Below the pieces are notes generated by a model. It had not been told where the DNA came from and did not search any database. It saw only the letters and a program-made list of their open reading frames with translations. A stretch of 64,000 bases of DNA from Reticulitermes lucifugus (lineage: Eukaryota; Arthropoda; Insecta; Blattodea; Rhinotermitidae), in assembly GCA_026260175.1 (NCBI GenBank), contig JAKCWW010000598.1:1-64000 (forward strand). Direction: 5' to 3'. Position 1 is the stretch's first letter, and each line of letters starts with the position of its first letter. This document shows, one piece after another, positions 1 through 12,244 of the stretch. Made by a program: the position numbers and the translations under genes.

Positions 1-1544
1 AAAGGAAAGTGGATTTGATGCTCGTAACCGAAAAAAAGTTAAAATTTGTTGCCCAGTGTAATAACATTTAAACAAGCCATGCATTACGAAGTAGAAGACA
101 AACTCAAACTGTAAGTGAGCTACTCAAATACGTAGCTTATAAATTTTTATTGACAGAGAAAAGGAACAGAATTTTGGCAGAAGGACTCGTGTCTTAACTT
201 TCGCCGCGGCAGTTCGTGCGTAACGGCGGTTGTCTTCCTGCAGCCGCTGCGTAAGGCTGCCGACATTCAAGGCTGAGGCACTAGATCATTTCAGCCATCT
301 TGTGCCCAGACCAGCACGGCTTGCTAGGACAGCAGTTGAATAAAATTAAAGCCAGAATTTACAAAAAAGAACTTGATTTCTTACTGTGTGTGCTTTTCTC
401 GCACTCATTTGTTTAAATGAATGCCTAATGGGAAGAACATTTATCTGTCCTTCCACGTGTTTCAAATCTGAAAATACTTAACTACCTTCGATTACGTTTG
501 GTACTTTGGCCGTTAACTGAAATCTGTCAAGCGAATTTCTTTTCATTCCCATCGATCGAACATGAAGGGCGGGAGAGCAGTGATACCAAAATGACTAGGC
601 TGCTTGATGGACGACCGACGATTCTCTTCAATTCCCTGCTGGAGCAAGCAATTTTTCTCTTCTTCACGGCGTTCAGACAGGATCTGACACTCACCTAGCC
701 CTAGGCTGACCATAATTCCTTGAGACAAAAACGGGAGGGGGGATGTTCATAAAGAGTAGGGCATTTAAAAAATGTTTTATTGCATAAAAATATTGAACTC
801 ACAATAATTCTTCACAGAACCGCGCAAGTGTTGCCAACACGTATTTTTTCTTTTTTTCTGAATAATTCATTGACTTTAAAGTTACACTATTTATTCAATG
901 GGCAATTGTCGATCTCGATCAAAGCGCCTCTACCGATGGTTACACGAATGACTGGTACCTACAATAGTAGCCATTGATGCAAACTTGATTATATGTTATG
1001 ACTGACCAATATTTAAGCATATTTTAAAGTTTTTATAAAAAACGGGATAAAAATGGCATTTTTACTGAAATGACGGGACGGCCGGGACATAACAAAAAAC
1101 GGTACTGTCCCGTTCAAAATGGGACGTATGGTCAGCCTACCTAGCCCTCTATCAAAGAAGTAGTCGGAACCCCATTCCCAGCGTAAAACAGTCGAGATCT
1201 GAACCTGAACCTTCATGTCCGTCTAAGTCTGGGATTTTGAATGCATGGATTTATACTCCACTTCAAAAATTCTCTTCACCCACGTTTACTTAAACACAGG
1301 CCTTATATAGGTATAGGCCTATATATCTGACATAAATTTCTGGGAGAGTTCAGTGACGATTAGCTTCTCCGTGACTCGAGAGATAGTGTGTTAGACTACA
1401 TAAAAGGATATATGTTAAACCTATCCAGTTTCTTAGTATGACATACTAGATTAGCCACGACAATAGGTGTATGTTTTACAGTTATTTTTAACAGCTTGCC
1501 GTACATAGATCTACAATTGAACAAGCTATAGAGAGCTGGTAGAC
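1..1544. other. No recognised gene or repeat
   Basis: No coding region, RNA gene or named repeat could be supported here. A small CpG-containing patch lies near 200-320, and the rest is AT-rich unique-looking sequence. The open frames present are short, lack recognisable domains and overlap on both strands, so they are treated as chance. Confidence 0.5.
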
Positions 1545-1555
1545 CTAAGAACACC

Positions 1556-1750
1556 ACCGTCTTCTCGGATGTGATGCTGTGTAGTCTGGTAGAAATTTAT
1601 CTACTTGTTGGACAAATATACCTCCTCCATCTACTATCTGAACGTCTGTAAAATTTACCCGTCTACACGGTGTCATATCCAATTCTCTACCCTGAGGGCT
1701 TTGGAAATGTCTTCCTCCGATACATCTATAAATTTCTACCACTACAAGGC
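1556..1750. repeat. Palindromic copy of the YQRF-type dispersed repeat
   Basis: The left side reads on the plus strand as the dispersed-repeat core (GATGCTGTGTAGTCTGGTAG), followed by a CTCCTCCATC block. The right side contains the same core on the minus strand, ending in the complement of GTAGTGGTAGAAATTT. The two halves therefore form a diverged inverted pair. The same core occurs near 39840, 43690 and 63620. I infer a dispersed repeat similar to SINE-like families reported from termites; no function is implied. Confidence 0.45.
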
Positions 1751-2339
1751 ATCATTTTCCACAGGATGATAATCTTCATATTCACATAAAATAACGTAAG
1801 GTAAAATTAACTTTAGAAAACAACCATAATTTAATGTAGGGTTTTCAAACACGTGGCCTGTGGGTTACCATGAGTCCTTCCAGTTCATTTTACACGACCC
1901 TGTCACTGATTTATTGACTTACAGATTGTGGTCCAGCTCAGAATCAATATATTTTTAATTATAAATATTTTTCTTTACGAGGGTTAAGGTTCAAAAATGA
2001 TGCTATACCTGGATGACAACTAACGACGTGTCCGTCAGCAAAGATATAACAATAGAATATTTTAAATTACGTACTTACATTTTAAGTCTTTTAAAGGTAT
2101 AGAATATGCTTAATATTGTGTTAATTTTAATGAAACACTTCAATTTCATAATTATCCTTTTGGCGCGCTAATGTTTGATTTTGAGACCTACGTCGTGCTA
2201 AGAAGAACAGTCTGTTACGAAATTTGTTGCTGTTTTAATGTTTATATTTTGTCCCATGTTTCGCTGGAATATCTTGCTGAGGTGAATGTTTTTTACACCT
2301 GAGACTATTTGCTGGACAACCAAGAAATAGTGACTCTAT

Positions 2340-2675
2340 TTCCCACAAGGGCAAAAGATTTTTCTGTCCTCTCAAAAGTCGAACCAGGGTTTGAGTCTCA
2401 CACGTCCTTCTATTCGAAGGATACCAGGGGCTCTTTCCTTGCGGGTGAAGCATCCGCGGCTTGAATCTAACCACTCGCCTTCATCTACTGCCGACCTTAA
2501 TGTTTAGTGGAAAGACACTTCCTCTCCCCACATACGCTTTTATGTCTTGCACAGGAATAAATGCGACTTTATATTTTCTTCGGTCAAGAAAGGGTGGAGT
2601 TACACATTTACTCCACATTATACGCCTTCACGGCGTGTACAGGTACAACTTTACCTTTTTGCCTTTCATAGGTCT
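2340..2675 (+). repeat. SINE family B copy, degenerate
   Basis: The order of blocks matches better copies at 33853-34157 and 12245-12516: a tRNA-like GGGTTTGAGTCTCAC box, a CTATTCGAAGGATACCAGG-like block, a CATCTACTGCCGACCTTAATG block, then CCACATACGC and a TTTACCTTT-type 3' end near 2650. A partial repetition of the 3' portion (ACGCCTTCACGGCGTGTAC) lies at about 2618-2660. Divergence is high, so this is an old copy. Confidence 0.45.
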
Positions 2676-2679
2676 GTGT

Positions 2680-3868
2680 ATTTTTGTGTGGCGAACTGTT
2701 TTATGAGAAATCTGACAGTGTGCTATTTCAGTTTCATGTAATGAACCAACACAAATGCTAACATAGTCTTTATTGTAAGTGTCACGCACAAATATTAATC
2801 CAAATCCCGTAAGCTGTCTGAGAGGTACATAATTGTGTGTCGCGTTTGGTAGTTTGTGCAAGAAATAACTGTGTTTGAAACAACAGTATCAGTCCACAAC
2901 ACGCGCACCCAGTGAAAGCTTATTCAGCCGACGCAGAAATTCCTAGCTGTGGAAGCTAAACCTTCGTCCCCATTACAAGGGTTAGACAATAAGCTGCCAC
3001 GATCAGTTTCAATCCACTTTACGTCCTGGAAATTCGTTTGCCAAGATCCTATAAAATATTATTTTATTTTTATGACTTGTTTTCTTTGACATGGACGTGT
3101 AATCGAAATGATTTAGCTTTTGAATTCTGAAATGCATCGCAATGAAATGTTTAAACATTGATTTCAATCTCACATTACAAAAACCATATCCGTTACAATG
3201 ACCAAGTGGTTAATGATGTTTAGGAAAAAATCGCTCTTTATTATGAGAACCCTATGAAACTAAAGAAAGAAAAATTCAGAGATTTTTAAGGTTGAAATAG
3301 GTGGTAAGAATAGTAACTACCTTGCAAAGTAATACTCATCTGGAAGGTGTCATTTATATAGGTCCATACGTGTGTGTGTGTGTGTGTGTGTCTGTGTGTG
3401 CGCGCTCGCTGGTCGCTGTGTGACCGAAACACGAAGTAAGAATCGTCAAAATATTTATAATCGACCTAAGTCATTAAGCAAATTTTCGGTACCACGACTA
3501 CAAGAAATACTATGGTTGAACTTGTAAACGCTGTGTAAGTAGGCCTATTATAATCTCTGGGACTTAAGTAAACACAAAGAATACTGTCCTATGGGATTTA
3601 GAGCCGCATAATGTGATGGAAATTTAAAGACTTTTAGAAGAAACATTGTGCCTTAATGCACTAGACTGAAGAATGAGGCAACACATTCCTACGACATGTC
3701 GCTAAATTTTTAACAAACTATACGGCGTCACATTTCAGACGACAGTATTTTTAATAATAATATACTGCTCTAAGTCCCATGATATTTTTATGAAAAAATT
3801 CAAAGCTCAGTCATGGAAAAGCATTATATACTGCCATCAGACCCACTTCCAGTCGCCTCACAAAAACT
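2680..3868. other. No recognised gene; one TG microsatellite
   Basis: Apart from a (TG)n run at about 3369-3402 with a short CGCG extension, nothing in this stretch could be assigned. It is AT-rich, without long open frames or recognisable repeat cores. Confidence 0.5.
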
Positions 3869-3873
3869 GATAG

Positions 3874-3905
<32 letters not shown>

Positions 3906-4049
3906 ACATCTTTATGTAGGGTATTTACAATTATATACCTGAAACAGATTATGTTTCTAATGTACGTTACTATTATTATTATTATGTGTTCTCTTGTTAT
4001 AGACCTTTTCTCCCTGGTACTTCTCTTAAACCAACGGTGATCCGCAGAC

Positions 4050-5102
4050 TGCAGTAGGCACTTTCCGTATTATGCTAGTGTGATTTTCCTAGTATATGTG
4101 TGTTTTCTAGTGAACCTACTGAACTTTTCCTGGTATGGCTTCCAAATTTTTCTTTAGATCTTTTGTTACTATTCTGGTGGCTCCAGTTATTACCGATACA
4201 ATCACACATTTCAAGTTCAACTTTTATTTATCTCTATATATAACGTGATATTTCTGTCAGCTGGTATCGCCACATCTATCAGGATGCTTGCATTTTCTAT
4301 TTCGTTTTTAATTATCATACCTCTCCTATTTTCCATAACTTATCTATCTCTGTGTACCCCTTCATTTTATAACATTACCACATCTTCATATTCACAAACA
4401 GGCTTGTGTGTGTGTTTTCACCATTTTTCTGTCGTTTCGATGCCTAGTGCTTTGCATGTTGAATAATATAAATGTGCACGAACTGTATCCTGTCTCATGA
4501 AGTACTCATTCTTCGCCAGAATGGGGCATCTTGAGGTTAGGTTGTCAATAGTTTCTTCATGTTGTTTACGTACCCGGCATTTACTGTCAATTTCTTCCTT
4601 CAAAATTTTATTTTTAAAATAGTTTGTACCAACTGCTTGCTTTTGTGCTGCCACTATTTTACTTCCTCTTTCTCCCTTGATGTCTCCAAATTTCAGCCAT
4701 CGATATGATCGTTTTTTATCCACCAATTTTTTTGTCTAAGTTACGCGGGAAATGTCTGTGCATCTTTCCCCTTGCCATATTTCTTTTTCCTTCTTCTTCT
4801 TCTTCTTCTTCTTCTCGGCTATGATATCCTTTATTTGTCTTTTTCTACTTTGCAATTCTGTCTGCAGCATTCTTGAGTTTGTGTAGTGTTGATGCTTTCT
4901 GACACGTTCTAAGGATTTGCATTTGTGGTTCTTCCTTTCTGTCCACATACTCCATTAATTTCTTAACTTCTACTGTCCAGGCTTTGTCTAACTTCATCAG
5001 CCGCCTTCTCCCCTGTTTTCTGGGAACATCCAACCGATCTACTTCTGCTTTTGGGTGACGCTGTTCATGGATTATTAGGAGCTTCCTTGTATTCCTACCC
5101 AA
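4050..5102 (-). pseudogene. LINE 1 ORF, linker, Cys-rich motif and RLE endonuclease
   Basis: The segment at 5102-4845 encodes RRRLMKLDKAWTVEVKKLME and continues to a polylysine stretch created by a (TTC)n microsatellite at 4789-4816. The frame at 4726-4418 contains KCRVRKQHEETIDNLTSRCP followed by ILAKNEYFMRQDTVRAHL, the place where RLE-type LINEs carry a CCHC motif. Here the second cysteine is R and the histidine is N, so the motif is degraded. Further on, ILIDVAIPADRN (about 4280-4245) corresponds to the endonuclease core, but the preceding PD of the PD-D type site reads GM. The family usually uses this domain to nick its target. This copy is inactive. Confidence 0.7.
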
Positions 5103-5599
5103 ATTTGGCTATTATTCTTGGTGCCATTTAATAATTCCAAAATTGTATCTTAATACTGGGACTTCCAGTGATCCAAATCCTTGTATTTTGTTCTTTGCGC
5201 TTGACTCTGTGTCCAAAACTAATCTCACTCTCCTCAAGTATTTCTTCTTCAACATTTCTTTCTCCTTCTTATGCTCTATATCGTGACTGTCTTCAATCGC
5301 TAGTTACTTATAGGGCCTGCACTTTTCTCGGGTTTATTTCTTTAATGTCCTCAAATACGCTTCCTATGTAAGCTTTCCTCTGGACTCTACCCTTTTAAAA
5401 CAAATGTTTGCACACTTTTATAATCTAAAGTCCATAGCAAGTTCTTTACTAATTGCTTTCACAATTTTGTTTCATTTTCCAAATCTTCCTCACCTCTACC
5501 TAGCAATTTCTAGTCATCCACATACAGCAAATGACTTATTTTCCTCCCAGTTCCATGTACTTAATATCCACAACCAGCTCTGTTTAGCTCATGTGATAA

Positions 5600-7270
5600 A
5601 GGGATAAGTGCTACAGTGAAGAACAATGGAGTACCTCAAAGGAATTTGACTCTATTACTTTCTGCTTTGCTTTTAGCTAAGTGTTGTGCTCAATATCTCT
5701 ATTGACGATTTGCAAAATTTGATAAATCTGCTTTTCACTCCTACTAATTCTATTGACTTGTCCACCCAGCTATGTGGAACGCTGTCAAATGCTTGCTGGT
5801 AATCAATCCAGGCTACAGGCCTACTTAAATACTTTCTCTTCCTCCTGCAGTCATCTTATATTGCTTTTAATATCATTAATGGATCCTTGCATTCTTTATT
5901 TCCAATGTGACTTACTCGTATTTTCGCTCTGGTAATAAGTTCTGCCCTTCCAGATGTGTGGAGATTCTTCTGGTTATTATTGCTCTGAGGGTCTTGTAGA
6001 CGGATATTAAGCAAGTAATCGGTAGGCAGTTTGTGACTTCCTTGCTGTCGCCTGAATTCGACAGTAAATAATTTATTCCTGTGGTTAGCTAGACATTTAG
6101 GCTATCTTCTCCGGTTTCTCCAATATTGCATTGAAGTTTTTAAGCGCATTTGCAAAATTGCGAAAAGAACCTATTAGCTTCGTTATGTCTGTCTGTCTGT
6201 CTGTCTGTCCGTCCGTCCGTCCGTCCGCATGGAACAACTCGGCTCCCACTGGATGAATTTTCATGAAATTTGAGTATTTTTCTAAACTCTTTCGAGAAAT
6301 TCATCTTTCATTAAAATCTGACAACAATAACACGTACTTTACATGAAGACCTACGTACGTTTATGTTAATATCTCCCTCAGTTCTTCTGAGAATGAGAAA
6401 TGTTTCCGACACCTTTGTAGAGAAAACCACAACATACATTTTAGATTCAATAACTTTTTTCCCAAAGTCGTGCCTTTTATGAGATAATGTGGAAAATTAT
6501 GGTAGAGCCAGACAGGCTTGCGCTTTGCGTGCTGGATAACTAAGGCTACATATATACACACTCATAATATGTAATACTTACTGCTTTCTCACAGCAACAA
6601 TATTTTCGCAAAAGCTCCTCAACATTACGTTCATACGTACATTGCCTCTCTTGTTTGTAATATGTCTGTGGGTAGCTGGGAGTGCTTTTAATCGTAATTT
6701 TGTAGTTTATTACTTCCAGTTGTGAGTTTTTGACAAAAATTATTCCCATGGTTCTTACAAGCACCCAGTCCATATTACTGATTTTCCTTCTTCTTTCTCT
6801 TCTTATCCACTCTGCTCTTTCATTATGCTGTGCTTTTTCTCCCCACAGTGACTCACAGTAAGGCTTTACTTGTGCCATACAGAGTGGTTTTCTTGCCTCC
6901 ATATTCTTCGTGCTCAAGTTTCTGTAAAATTTTTTAGTGTCTTCCTTGAACATCTTACATGTGTATGCTGGGTTTCTCTTTTTTCCTGTCTTCTTAATGT
7001 TTGGGCTTTTGCTTGCACGTTCTGCTTCAATGTCTCTGTCAATTGTGCTATTTCTCTGATATTTTCACCTTTATGTTTTAGAAAAATCTTCCTCTATTTC
7101 CTGTTAGTTTCCCATTATCAAAGCCTGTTCCCTTTTCAGCAAGTATTGATATTTAATTTCTCCATTTGCTTATTTGTCTTTACATTGTTATTCCCCAAAC
7201 ATTTTCTTTCTTCTATGTTTGCCGCTCTTGATAGGCTCATTCATTCTTTCTGTAGTGAACGATAGTAGCA
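5600..7270 (-). pseudogene. LINE 1 ORF, N-terminal region and reverse transcriptase
   Basis: Minus-strand translation gives, in order, TLKQNVQAKAQTLRRQEKRE (about 7000-7060), MFKEDTKKFYRNL (about 6953-6915), SLWGEKAQHNERAEWIRRE (about 6850-6790), then after the insertion NFNAILEKPEK (about 6145) and AWIDYQQAFDSVPHSWVDKS (about 5800-5740). The last is the reverse transcriptase block with its conserved first-aspartate motif (FDSVPHSW). The downstream position of the expected xxDD active-site box, around 5505-5535, reads as a broken frame with a stop, so the catalytic pair is lost. The protein would have copied its own RNA at a nicked target. There are stops and at least several frame changes. 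Identification rests on remembered family resemblance plus internal agreement with LINE 2. Confidence 0.7.
6150..6649. mobile_element. Unclassified ~500-bp insertion inside LINE 1, with TGTC/CGTC microsatellite
   Basis: LINE 1 homology stops at ALPATHRHITNK (right boundary about 6649) and resumes at NFNAILEKPEK (left boundary about 6150), so the intervening sequence is extra. It begins near a compound microsatellite, (TGTC)n at 6186-6209 then (CGTC)n at 6210-6227, followed by CGGCTCCCACTGGATGAATT and a TTCATGAAATTTGAGTA block. Microsatellite plus that kind of block is familiar from short non-autonomous elements in arthropods. No terminal repeats or target duplication were identified, so the class stays open. 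Confidence 0.45.
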
Positions 7271-7689
7271 GAAGTTACTTTAGGGAGACCGACTCCTTGC
7301 CATTCCTCTCGGGAATTTTGGCACCATTTTAAAGAAGATTACCATAAAAGTCTAAACTGGAGCTACAGGCTTGCTTAGGTAGGCTGTCCAGTAATTTAGA
7401 GTAGAATGAACACCAAAGAAAACATGAAATTTACTTCGTCTCCTTGCCAAGCTTCTTGTCACTATGTACAATAGCCACGTCTGTTAATGCGATGTTCAAG
7501 TACTAAATTAGAATTTCTGAATGTGACTTGAATCCTAATTTCCAATTTGTTTCTAATTAGGTCATTAATATTAAACTCTTAATTTGAATAATACTCCTTA
7601 TTTAAAGTTCTGTTTACAGTATTATAATTTATTGTGTACCTGCTGCATGGACTGATAGAAGGCACTTAACCGTGTAAACTAAACCAAAT

Positions 7690-8703
7690 TAATGCAGATT
7701 CTAAAGAACACTGGTATCGACTGGCGCAAAAGAATTTTGATCAGCAAATTGTACGTGGATCAGAGAGTTAAAGTATGACTGGACCAAGGAGACACAAGAA
7801 ATATCAAGATTGGAAGAGGGGTTAGATAAGGATGTTCTTTGTTACAGATTTTAACTTATATAGCGAGTACCTTACAAGGATGCTGTTAAAGTGTTTGAAA
7901 TTTTCAAAGTATGAGGACAAGTAATTCTCACTGTAAAATACGCCGATGATCTTGTGCTAATGACTGAAGAAGAAATGGTGCTACAGGGCATTAGTGATAA
8001 AATAACTGAAATTGGGGATGCTATGGAATAGAAATGAAAGTGGAAAAAACAAAGATAATGAGAATATCAAGGCAACTATCCCCAATACAAATTATGACAG
8101 ACCAAAAACAATAGGATAATGTGGAATATTTTAACTATTTAGATAGCATCATAACAAATTATGCAAGACGTACACGTGAAATTAAATCCAGGATTGCCAT
8201 GGCAAAAGCAGCGTTCAACATGAAGAAGAATATTTTCGCCAGCAAACTGGACTTAAATTTAAGGAATAAACAGTGAAATGCTACATTTGCAGCATAGATT
8301 TGTAAGTTGCTGAAACTCTGATACTTCGGAACGTAGATCATAAGTACCTGGAAAGTTTTGAAATGTGTGCTGGAGAAGGATGGAGAAGATCAGTTGGACC
8401 TATCGTGTGAGAAATTAAGAAGTATTACGTATGGTCAAGGCGGAGAGGGATATCCCATGTACAATAAAAAGAAGAAAGGCTAACAGGATTAGTCACATCT
8501 TTCGTAGGAACTGCCTTCTGAAACATGTTATTGAAGGAAAGATAGAGGGAAGGATAGAAGTGATGGAAGGACGAGGAAGAAGAAGTAAGCAGCTGCTGGA
8601 TGACCTTAAGGGAAAGAGGGGATACTGGAAATTGAAAGAGGAAGCACTAGGTGGCTGTCTGTGGAAAACTCGCTTTTGAAGCAGCTATGGACCTGACAGA
8701 CTA
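7690..8703 (+). pseudogene. LINE reverse transcriptase, C-terminal half, broken (different family from LINE 1)
   Basis: Plus-strand reading gives the ordered blocks ILKNTGIDWRKRILISKLYV, KIGRGVR with a following GCS, YADDLVLMTEEEMV (about 7940-7980; the YADD active-site box is intact), MKVEKTKIMRISRQ, NVEYFNYLDSIIT, RIAMAKAAFNMKKNIF, and the tail GRGRRSKQLLDDLKGKRGYW. These blocks match the thumb and C-terminal region of common insect LINEs that carry an N-terminal AP-type endonuclease, which is absent here because the copy is 5' truncated. Stops occur at several places, for example after RVKV and before MKVEK. The neighbouring LINE 1 is in the opposite orientation and unrelated in sequence. 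Confidence 0.75.
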
Positions 8704-8790
8704 CGTGATGATGATAATGGTGGTTGTGGTGGTGATAGTGATGGTGATGGTGATGGTGATTGTGATTGTAATGGTGATGGTGATGATTCT
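8704..8790 (+). repeat. GAT/GGT-rich microsatellite, 3' tail of the LINE
   Basis: Immediately after the reverse transcriptase frame the sequence becomes GATGATGATAATGGTGG and then imperfect (GATGGT)n to about 8789. The position suggests it is the 3' tail at which the element was primed. It creates an artificial valine/methionine-rich open frame that should not be annotated as a protein. Confidence 0.7.
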
Positions 8791-8794
8791 AAGT

Positions 8795-10810
8795 TGTGCT
8801 ATTCTAAACACACAATACTCAAAGCAACAAAATGCACTCCTATTATTTTTAAATATTCTATGTTACAATATCTGTAGACTAATCCAACATGTTTCGATGT
8901 TGCTATTCTATTCTTTATTATTGATATCATGATACTGACAAGGCAGGAAATGATATCCCTTGTGAAGAACGGGTACTTCTGTTGATAAGAGATAAGAAAA
9001 CAGTTTTGCTAAATTTTTAGGGGATGTCTTGGATTAGGCGTGCAAGAATTGCTGCTGCTTACGTTGCAAGTTATTATCCCTTTCTCGTCATTTCCCTACT
9101 GCAGTTCGTCTGTGATATTCGGAGTCCACAGCACACAAGAAGGATTTCTGCGAAAACAGTTTTCCTTACAGCAAAGCAAGGTAAATTTTTCACACTTTAC
9201 GTTTAACTCCAAAAGTGATTACGGTATGTTTCACATTTATGTTTCAGACAGTGTATTGTAGCTGCAATTTGCTTTACTTCGTAGTAGTTTGCTCGTCTAC
9301 AACAATGATGTCATATCACGCTTCTGAGCGGGCGACTTTATTAACTCAAAGGAAAGGATACAGCTATGAATAGACCGAGAGTATCCATCACTATCACACA
9401 GCAGCCCCTAACAGAGGAAGTGTTAAAGGCCTGGAGAAAATTGAGTAATATGGAGCTTTATAATTTGTACTCTTCAAAAAATATTATTATGCGTTCTCCC
9501 ACGACTACGTTCGAGGCTTCACCATCCCTAATTACTGCTTCACTTCCTTCAAGCGTATGACAACCAGTCCACAGCACTTGTCGCTGGCGAAAGTCAGCAC
9601 TAACAAAGACTGAAGAGGAATATGGTAGTACGCTGTAAAGGGAAGCATAAACTCTCCATGGAAATGGAAAGGGATGGATCAAAGAGACATCTATCCTTAG
9701 CTGCTTCAATGTATTTCATATTGTTATCAATGGCCTCTGTCTTCCAGTTAATGTTAATATATTACACCTTCCTTTCTTTGCTTAAATAAACATATATATC
9801 ATATATAAAATATATATAATACCCTTATGTATGTTGTACTAGGCTTCAGAGTGAGTCGTTATTCTTTGTCTACAGAGTTTGCATATCGCTCGTATTTACT
9901 TAATCGTGATATCAGCTTCCCACAAAAATAATATAATATTGTATATAGTATAATACTTGATCAGTTTTCAGGGTTATTTACGGGAACTGAGGGAAAAAAG
10001 TATTGCATCTTTACAGAAACTGTTTTGTCAATGGACTGTGCTCGTCAATTTCCCTTTTAAATTTCGTCGGACTTTACGCTCGTTCAGAATATTTATTGGA
10101 AGAAAACTTAAAATCCAAAACCCTACCTGAGCTAACCCATATCTGCACAGCTTCTTTGCCCCCTTTCTTTATACACTTTAAATTGATTCACGACCCACAG
10201 TCAGTAGCGTGCCTAGAGATCGGTTTGTCACACTTCTTTATATTCTTTACTGCTCAGTTTCCATTAAATATTAAAAAATCCCCTAATGTGTAAGACGTTG
10301 TATATGCACTGTCAATTTTCATTAGTTTATTTAACTACGCTGCCAATAACTCAGATTATGGCTACAAGATCAACTGAGAAAGTATTCAGGAATACCAATA
10401 TGTGCACAAGTTACCGGTGCAGATTTCGAGACCACACATCAGATAATCCTAATGCGGGTTGAAGATTCTTTTAATTTAATTTATTTTACCTTGTGCTGTC
10501 AAAATTTCTCTCCTCTGAAATATAAAGTGTTGTTCTGGGACTCACACTCTAATCTGCACTGGCACAGTACAGATGCATATTCACAAGTAGCACAAATTAG
10601 TCAGCGTATTCCAAATTATTATGTGGCACAATAAAGCATAAAGAACTGGCTAACGCATTATAAAATGCGCCTCATTTCTTAAGTAATAACACTAGTAAAC
10701 ATAATTTTTGTCACATAAAAACTAATTTGTGTCTCTTATCTATTTTTCCACGCTGAATTCAAGTATGTTATTAGAATTGCTCTATCACCCACAGTGTTTG
10801 TGTAAGAGAA
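8795..10810. other. Mostly unassigned; one short LINE-like segment
   Basis: At about 9432-9480 the plus strand encodes KAWRKLSNMELYNLYSSKNI, resembling the segment that precedes the GHVARMGE motif near the C-terminus of another insect LINE (see 44600-44860). The continuation is different sequence, so this is a short chimeric remnant. An AT-rich block lies at 9786-9824. No gene was recognised in the rest. Confidence 0.35.
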
Positions 10811-10815
10811 TCTTT

Positions 10816-11283
10816 TGAAATGCTAAAATCAAAGAAGGGGTATTTGTTGGACCTCATATAAGAGGACGTAAAATTTCAAGACCAGTTAAGTAAAGTGGAA
10901 AGAGCAGCGTGGAAATCATTCAAAAAATCACTACCCATTTTTTAAGAACTCATAAGGCAGAAAACTATCGTGATATGGTGGCCGATCTTGTAAAATTCTA
11001 TAAAGCTATGGGGTATAATATGTCTTTAAAGGTGCATTTCTTAGACTCTCGCTTAGACTTCTTCAAAGAAAATCAGTGGGCAGTGGGCGATGTGCACGAA
11101 GAGCGATTTTATCAGGACATTTCCACCATGGAAAAGCGGTACCAAGGCAAGTGCAGTCCCAGTATGCTGGCTGATTATTGCTGGACACTTAGAAGGGACG
11201 TTCCACAGGCGAAATATAGCAGAAAGTCATCCACTGTTACTTTACGTAATGTATATACTGTCTGTTGTATAATGCAAATATAG
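10816..11283 (+). pseudogene. Fragment of a conserved repetitive protein of unknown function
   Basis: Three overlapping frames carry one protein: AKIKEGVFVGPHIRG (from about 10826), then QLSKVERAAWKSFKKSLPIF, then after another frame change a longer open stretch of about 120 codons (10909-11280) containing ENYRDMVADLVKFYKAMGYN, LKVHFLDSRLDFF, ERFYQDISTMEKRYQG and MLADYCWTLRRD. The blocks FLxSxLDFF, RFxQDI, RYQG and ADYCW look like a protein seen in many copies in arthropod genomes, usually annotated only as uncharacterised. I infer a transposon-associated protein but cannot name the superfamily. The 5' part is missing and at least two frameshifts are present. No ATG heads the longest frame; its first codon is GTG. 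Confidence 0.5.
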
Positions 11284-11289
11284 GTTTTC

Positions 11290-12240
11290 TTAAAAATTCA
11301 ACCGCGCGTCATTTGAAAACCTTGCCTAATAGATAAAAAGCTAATAAGATATCTGAATTCAGCCCACAAAATGCTATTGGGTTTACGCACTTCAGTTTGT
11401 GTGACAAAATATAAGAATTATCTTGTTAGCAGTTTAATTGGTAATGAAAACTTGAGTACATACATCGTAATGGAATAACAGCATAATTGCTTAACTTTCT
11501 AAATATTTCTAAAAGCAAGTGTCAAAATTAAATTTTCGTTTGGGTGTTTGAAGTGGCCAAATGTGCGAAGAAAATGATTGTTACTTTTCGGTGGGAAGAG
11601 ACCACATACAGCCATATGTAACTTCAGCTTATCCAAAATGCTTCACCCCCCCCCCCACACACACACACATGCAGTACTGCACTTCCACACAGCCGTGAAC
11701 TGCAACTGTGAAGAAAACACTGCAGGGGCAGCCGAATTATGATACCGCTTTCCAGCTTCCTTGTGACTTAGACATTTCTTTTTTTTTTAACACAAATTAC
11801 GATTTTCATTTGCAATTAAAATGTTTCTGTAATAAAAATAACTACTTCCGAAAGCTGTGATTGATATAAAAGACCTACATCAACACTGTCTAACGAAATT
11901 TCGAATTTGCCTTTAGTGCTATTTGCTAATAGTTCAATTTCTCTTCTTACATTACACACAAGCAGCCCCATTTTATCATCTAAAGTTGCTGGAAATGCTT
12001 CAAAAAAATTGTGGTGTCTTGCTGAATCTCTTGTTTAAAATACATCGACTTAACAATCTAGGTAAAATGAAGGGCTTTCAGTAATTGCCTACTATAGCTC
12101 TTGACACGGATCACCCAAATATTTGACGGGCTACGTTTGCGATTTCATACCACACACGCAACCTATCGGCAGGGGAGGCAGTCAACAGATACTGAAGCAA
12201 GAGGCGGTACAGTATAGTCAGTGTAGTGCCTAGGCTACAT
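11290..12240. other. No recognised gene
   Basis: AT-rich sequence with a C-run followed by (CA)n at about 11647-11669 and a T-run near 11778. Nothing else was recognised. Confidence 0.5.
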
Positions 12241-12244
12241 GCTG

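Larger units (their letters stand above)
3875..7275 (-). mobile_element. Non-LTR retrotransposon with RLE-type C-terminus, decayed (LINE 1)
   Basis: Read on the minus strand from about 7275 down to 3875, the region carries the parts of one long LINE in the right order: an N-terminal basic segment, a reverse transcriptase, a linker, a Cys-rich motif, a restriction-like endonuclease segment, and a 3' end finishing in a (TAA)n tract (plus-strand TTA repeats at 3875-3903). Tailing in a short simple repeat is usual for such elements. The coding capacity is broken by many stops and frameshifts. A foreign ~500-bp piece at about 6150-6649 splits the reverse transcriptase. A second copy of the same family lies at 25564-28071, and alignment of the two 3' ends confirms the tail position. 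The exact clade (R2/NeSL/R4-like) cannot be fixed by eye. Confidence 0.75.

Noticed and set aside
8651-8932. Open frame with VMMIMVVVVVIVMV
   Set aside because: Produced by the GATGGT tail of the LINE.
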